The notes below the pieces were generated by a model. That model ran no database searches, was not told the DNA's origin, and saw nothing but the letters and a program-made list of their open reading frames with translations. From Rhizobium oryzihabitans (GTDB taxonomy: Bacteria; Pseudomonadota; Alphaproteobacteria; Rhizobiales; Rhizobiaceae), in assembly GCF_010669145.1 (NCBI RefSeq), contig NZ_CP048635.1, forward strand, positions 1,137,001-1,201,000: DNA of 64,000 nt. Direction: 5' to 3'. Within the stretch, counting starts at the first letter, position 1; each line of letters begins with the position of its first letter. A program made the position numbers and the translations under genes. Shown here in pieces: positions 62,005 through 64,000 of the stretch.

Positions 62005-62907
62005 ATGAAGCGTAAGGATCGATGGATGTCGCCCCTCTGGGGGCGGCGGGAATTTTTGGGCCTGCTTGCCGCTTCGGCGCTTGCTGGCAAGGCGCGGGCG
62101 GCGGTGACGCCGCGCATCGCCGCAATCGACTGGGCCATGCTGGAAACATCCGTGGCGCTCGGCGTCATGCCGGTTGCCGCAACGGAACTCATCCAGTTCA
62201 GGGCAGGTGCCGTCGAACCTGAAATTCCGGAAACCGTTGCCGATCTTGGTCTGAGGGGTGCGCCGAATTTCGAACTGCTGCAGCTCACCCGACCGAACCT
62301 CATTCTCATTTCGCCTTTCTACACGCGCTACACCGGTCGGCTGGAGGCCATAGCGCCGGTGTTTTCGCTGCCTTTCTACGTGAAAGGCGAGCCGCCGTTT
62401 GAAAAGGCGCTGGCCGCTGTCTCGGCACTCGGCGAAAAGCTCGGGCGGACTGAAGAGGCGCGAAAGGTTCTGGAAGAAACGAACCATGCGCTGCAAGCCA
62501 TGCGGACGCGCCTCGAAGCCTTTGCGGCAAGGCCGACCTATGTGATCAATATCGGCGACTCCAGGCATTTCCGCGCTTTTGGCGCAGACAGCATGTTTGG
62601 TGATGTCCTTGGCCGGCTGGGGCTGACCAATGCCTGGGCGAACCGTTCGCAATTCACCTTCGCAGCGCCTGTCCCGCTCGAAAATCTTGCCGGCTCAGCT
62701 GATGCCCGCATCGTCATCGTCTCGGATATTCCAGTCGAGGCCCGCGAGAGCCTGCGCAACAGCGCCATCTGGCGCGCGCTTCCAGCCGTGCGGGAAAATC
62801 GCGTGGTGACGCTCGGCAATGTGGCCCCCTATGGCGGCATCACGGCGGCCATGCGTTTTGCGCGGCTTCTGACCGAGGCCCTGACGACGCGGGGAGAAGC
62901 ACTGTGA
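62005..62907 (+). CDS. Iron-siderophore ABC transporter substrate-binding protein (FhuD-like)
   Basis: 300 residues. A twin-arginine-like signal (WGRREFLGLLAASALAGKARAA, cleavage near residue 33) is followed by the class III binding-protein fold with a long backbone helix: AAIDWAMLETSVALGVMPVAA, LQLTRPNLILISPFYT and FGDVLGRLGLTNAW. FhuD-type proteins bind ferric hydroxamates in the periplasm. It lies 26 bp after the receptor gene and overlaps the permease gene by 4 bp. Confidence 0.92.
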   Translation: MKRKDRWMSPLWGRREFLGLLAASALAGKARAAVTPRIAAIDWAMLETSVALGVMPVAATELIQFRAGAVEPEIPETVADLGLRGAPNFELLQLTRPNLILISPFYTRYTGRLEAIAPVFSLPFYVKGEPPFEKALAAVSALGEKLGRTEEARKVLEETNHALQAMRTRLEAFAARPTYVINIGDSRHFRAFGADSMFGDVLGRLGLTNAWANRSQFTFAAPVPLENLAGSADARIVIVSDIPVEARESLRNSAIWRALPAVRENRVVTLGNVAPYGGITAAMRFARLLTEALTTRGEAL

Positions 62908-64000
62908 CAGCACGGCCTCTCCAGTTTCTCTTCGGGATCGTCTTTCTTCTGGCCTGTGGTCTTTCCCTGCATGCCGGGCTGTTGCGGCTGCCCTTTGGTG
63001 CATGGCCAAGCCTGCCATTCGATGCCGCGACCATGTCGATGGATCAGGTCATTTTCGCCTTCAGCCTGATGCCGCGTGTGGCGGTCGCCATTCTGGCGGG
63101 CGCGATGCTGGGTTTGTCGGGCGCGCTTTTCCAGCAATTGCTGCGCAATCCGATTGCCGATCCCTCCACGCTCGGCATTTCCGCAGGTGCGCAACTGGCG
63201 ATCGTCATCGCAACCCTGTTCTTTCCCGCGGTGCTGGATGGAAACCGCGCATTGGTGGCGCTTGGCGGTGGTGCCGCTGCGGCCTGTGTGGTGTTTCTTC
63301 TCGGCTGGCGGCGCTCCTTCGAGCCGGTGACCATGGTGGTGTCAGGGCTTCTGGTCGGCATCACTGCTGCCTCCGTTTCCGCCGCGTTGACGCTTGCGCA
63401 GGGCGAATATCTGATGTCGCTCGTCGTCTGGAACGGCGGTTCGCTCAGCCAGCAGGACTGGTCGAATGCGTTTCTGCTTGCCGCTCAACTTCTCGCGGGC
63501 CTTGTTCTCACCGGGTTGCTGATAAGGCCACTGACGGTTCTCGGCCTTGGTGATTCCGGTGCGCGTTCGCTTGGCGTCTCGCTGTTTTCAATCAGGCTGG
63601 CGGTGGCCGCCGTCGCGGTCATGCTGGCGGCCTTCGTTGCTGCTGCGGTCGGCCTTGTCAGTTTTATCGGCCTTGCAGCACCTGCGCTTACCCGGGCGCT
63701 CGGCGTGCGTCGGGCATCCTCCGTACTGTTCGTTTCGCCGCTTCTGGGCGGTCTGCTGCTCTGGTGCTGCGATGGTCTCGTGCAGCTTCTGGCGAGTACG
63801 ACGGCTGAAGTTTTCCCGACTGGTGCGGTGACCGCTCTTATCGGCGGACCGCTGCTTCTGTGGCTGCTGCCGAAAATCCGGCCGACCGATGTGCATCGCG
63901 CCGAAGGTGTGGACCCTGCGACAAGACGCCGGCTTGCGACCCTTCTGCCAGTGCTTGTCATCATGGCCGGGCTGGTTTTTGCCGCGCTCGCCATCGGCAA
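62904..64000 (+). CDS. Iron-siderophore ABC permease (FhuB-like), truncated by window end
   Basis: GTG 62904 overlaps the preceding stop (GTGA). 365 codons are visible and the frame is still open at 64000. The first FecCD unit is complete, with about nine helices: MPRVAVAILAGAMLGLSGALFQQLLRNPIADPSTLGISAG near residue 53 and GLVSFIGLAAPALTRALGVR near 250. Sequence continuing past about residue 310 (KIRPTDVHRAEGVDPATRRR) starts a second unit, as in the fused, double-length FhuB. Translocates the ferric siderophore across the inner membrane. Confidence 0.92.
   Translation, partial: MTARPLQFLFGIVFLLACGLSLHAGLLRLPFGAWPSLPFDAATMSMDQVIFAFSLMPRVAVAILAGAMLGLSGALFQQLLRNPIADPSTLGISAGAQLAIVIATLFFPAVLDGNRALVALGGGAAAACVVFLLGWRRSFEPVTMVVSGLLVGITAASVSAALTLAQGEYLMSLVVWNGGSLSQQDWSNAFLLAAQLLAGLVLTGLLIRPLTVLGLGDSGARSLGVSLFSIRLAVAAVAVMLAAFVAAAVGLVSFIGLAAPALTRALGVRRASSVLFVSPLLGGLLLWCCDGLVQLLASTTAEVFPTGAVTALIGGPLLLWLLPKIRPTDVHRAEGVDPATRRRLATLLPVLVIMAGLVFAALAIG

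Noticed and set aside
1..64000. CRISPR arrays, insertion sequences, T-DNA borders, rRNA genes
   Set aside because: Looked for regularly spaced repeats, transposase motifs and rRNA signatures; none found.

Overview
The window reads as chromosomal DNA of a Rhizobiaceae bacterium, most likely Agrobacterium/Rhizobium. This rests on high GC content, tightly packed operons with 1-4 bp stop/start overlaps, a bioBFDAZ biotin operon, a PL15 alginate lyase matching the Agrobacterium enzyme at its catalytic residues, an idhA gene with a rhizobial IolR-type operator, a DUF1612-type protein and a RIME-like palindrome. I saw no insertion sequence, CRISPR array, rRNA gene or plasmid replication gene. One tRNA is present (Gln, anticodon CTG).

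Layout. 1-1.55 kb: end of a Gfo/Idh/MocA oxidoreductase gene plus a ThuA-like gene (+). 1.66-14.4 kb: one long minus-strand uronate/alginate-oligomer operon. In transcription order it holds a GntR/FCD regulator, an ABC importer (ATPase, two permeases, calcium-loop binding protein), a PL15 exo-lyase, an SDR reductase, an SGNH hydrolase, a 2-hydroxyacid dehydrogenase, a sugar isomerase-like TIM barrel and a glucarate-dehydratase-like enolase. 14.8-22.2 kb: a LysR gene divergent from a VOC dioxygenase, a cysteine hydrolase, a XapX protein, a Tat-exported amidohydrolase (3' frameshift), DoxX and an MFS transporter. 22.4-23.8 kb: a nucleotidyltransferase-like protein and a ProC homologue.

23.9-26.9 kb is the most striking part. 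Four two-hairpin elements with ACGA/ACGG loops have the architecture of guanidine-II (mini-ykkC) riboswitches. Each lies 15-28 nt before a start codon and in the same orientation. They precede an orphan ATP synthase subunit a paralogue (through a short leader ORF), a Ca2+/H+ (cation/proton) antiporter, a small membrane-protein ORF, and an orphan MnhF/PhaF subunit (through another leader ORF). I infer an unusual guanidine-responsive ion-transport locus.

27-31.4 kb: FAD monooxygenase, LysR regulator and a divergent drug-efflux MFS. 31.5-35.9 kb: a six-gene copper-tolerance operon (Met/His-rich protein, lipoprotein, TolC-like protein, multicopper oxidase, cupredoxin, CusF-like). 36-38.5 kb: an unrecognised protein, an AraC regulator whose natural start seems to be ACG, and a GNAT acetyltransferase. 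38.7-43.8 kb: bioBFDAZ. 43.9-48 kb: a small membrane protein, tRNA-Gln, an Lrp regulator divergent from arginase and ornithine cyclodeaminase, and a DMT exporter. 48.3-52.6 kb: inositol dehydrogenase, adenylate cyclase, small XRE regulator, DUF1612/HTH protein. 52.9-58 kb: an MHS transporter, then an eptA-response regulator-kinase operon (PmrAB/BasRS-like). 58.2-64 kb: a GTA-type spike base protein, a LysR gene, and a ferric-siderophore uptake operon (TonB receptor, binding protein, FhuB-like permease cut by the window end).
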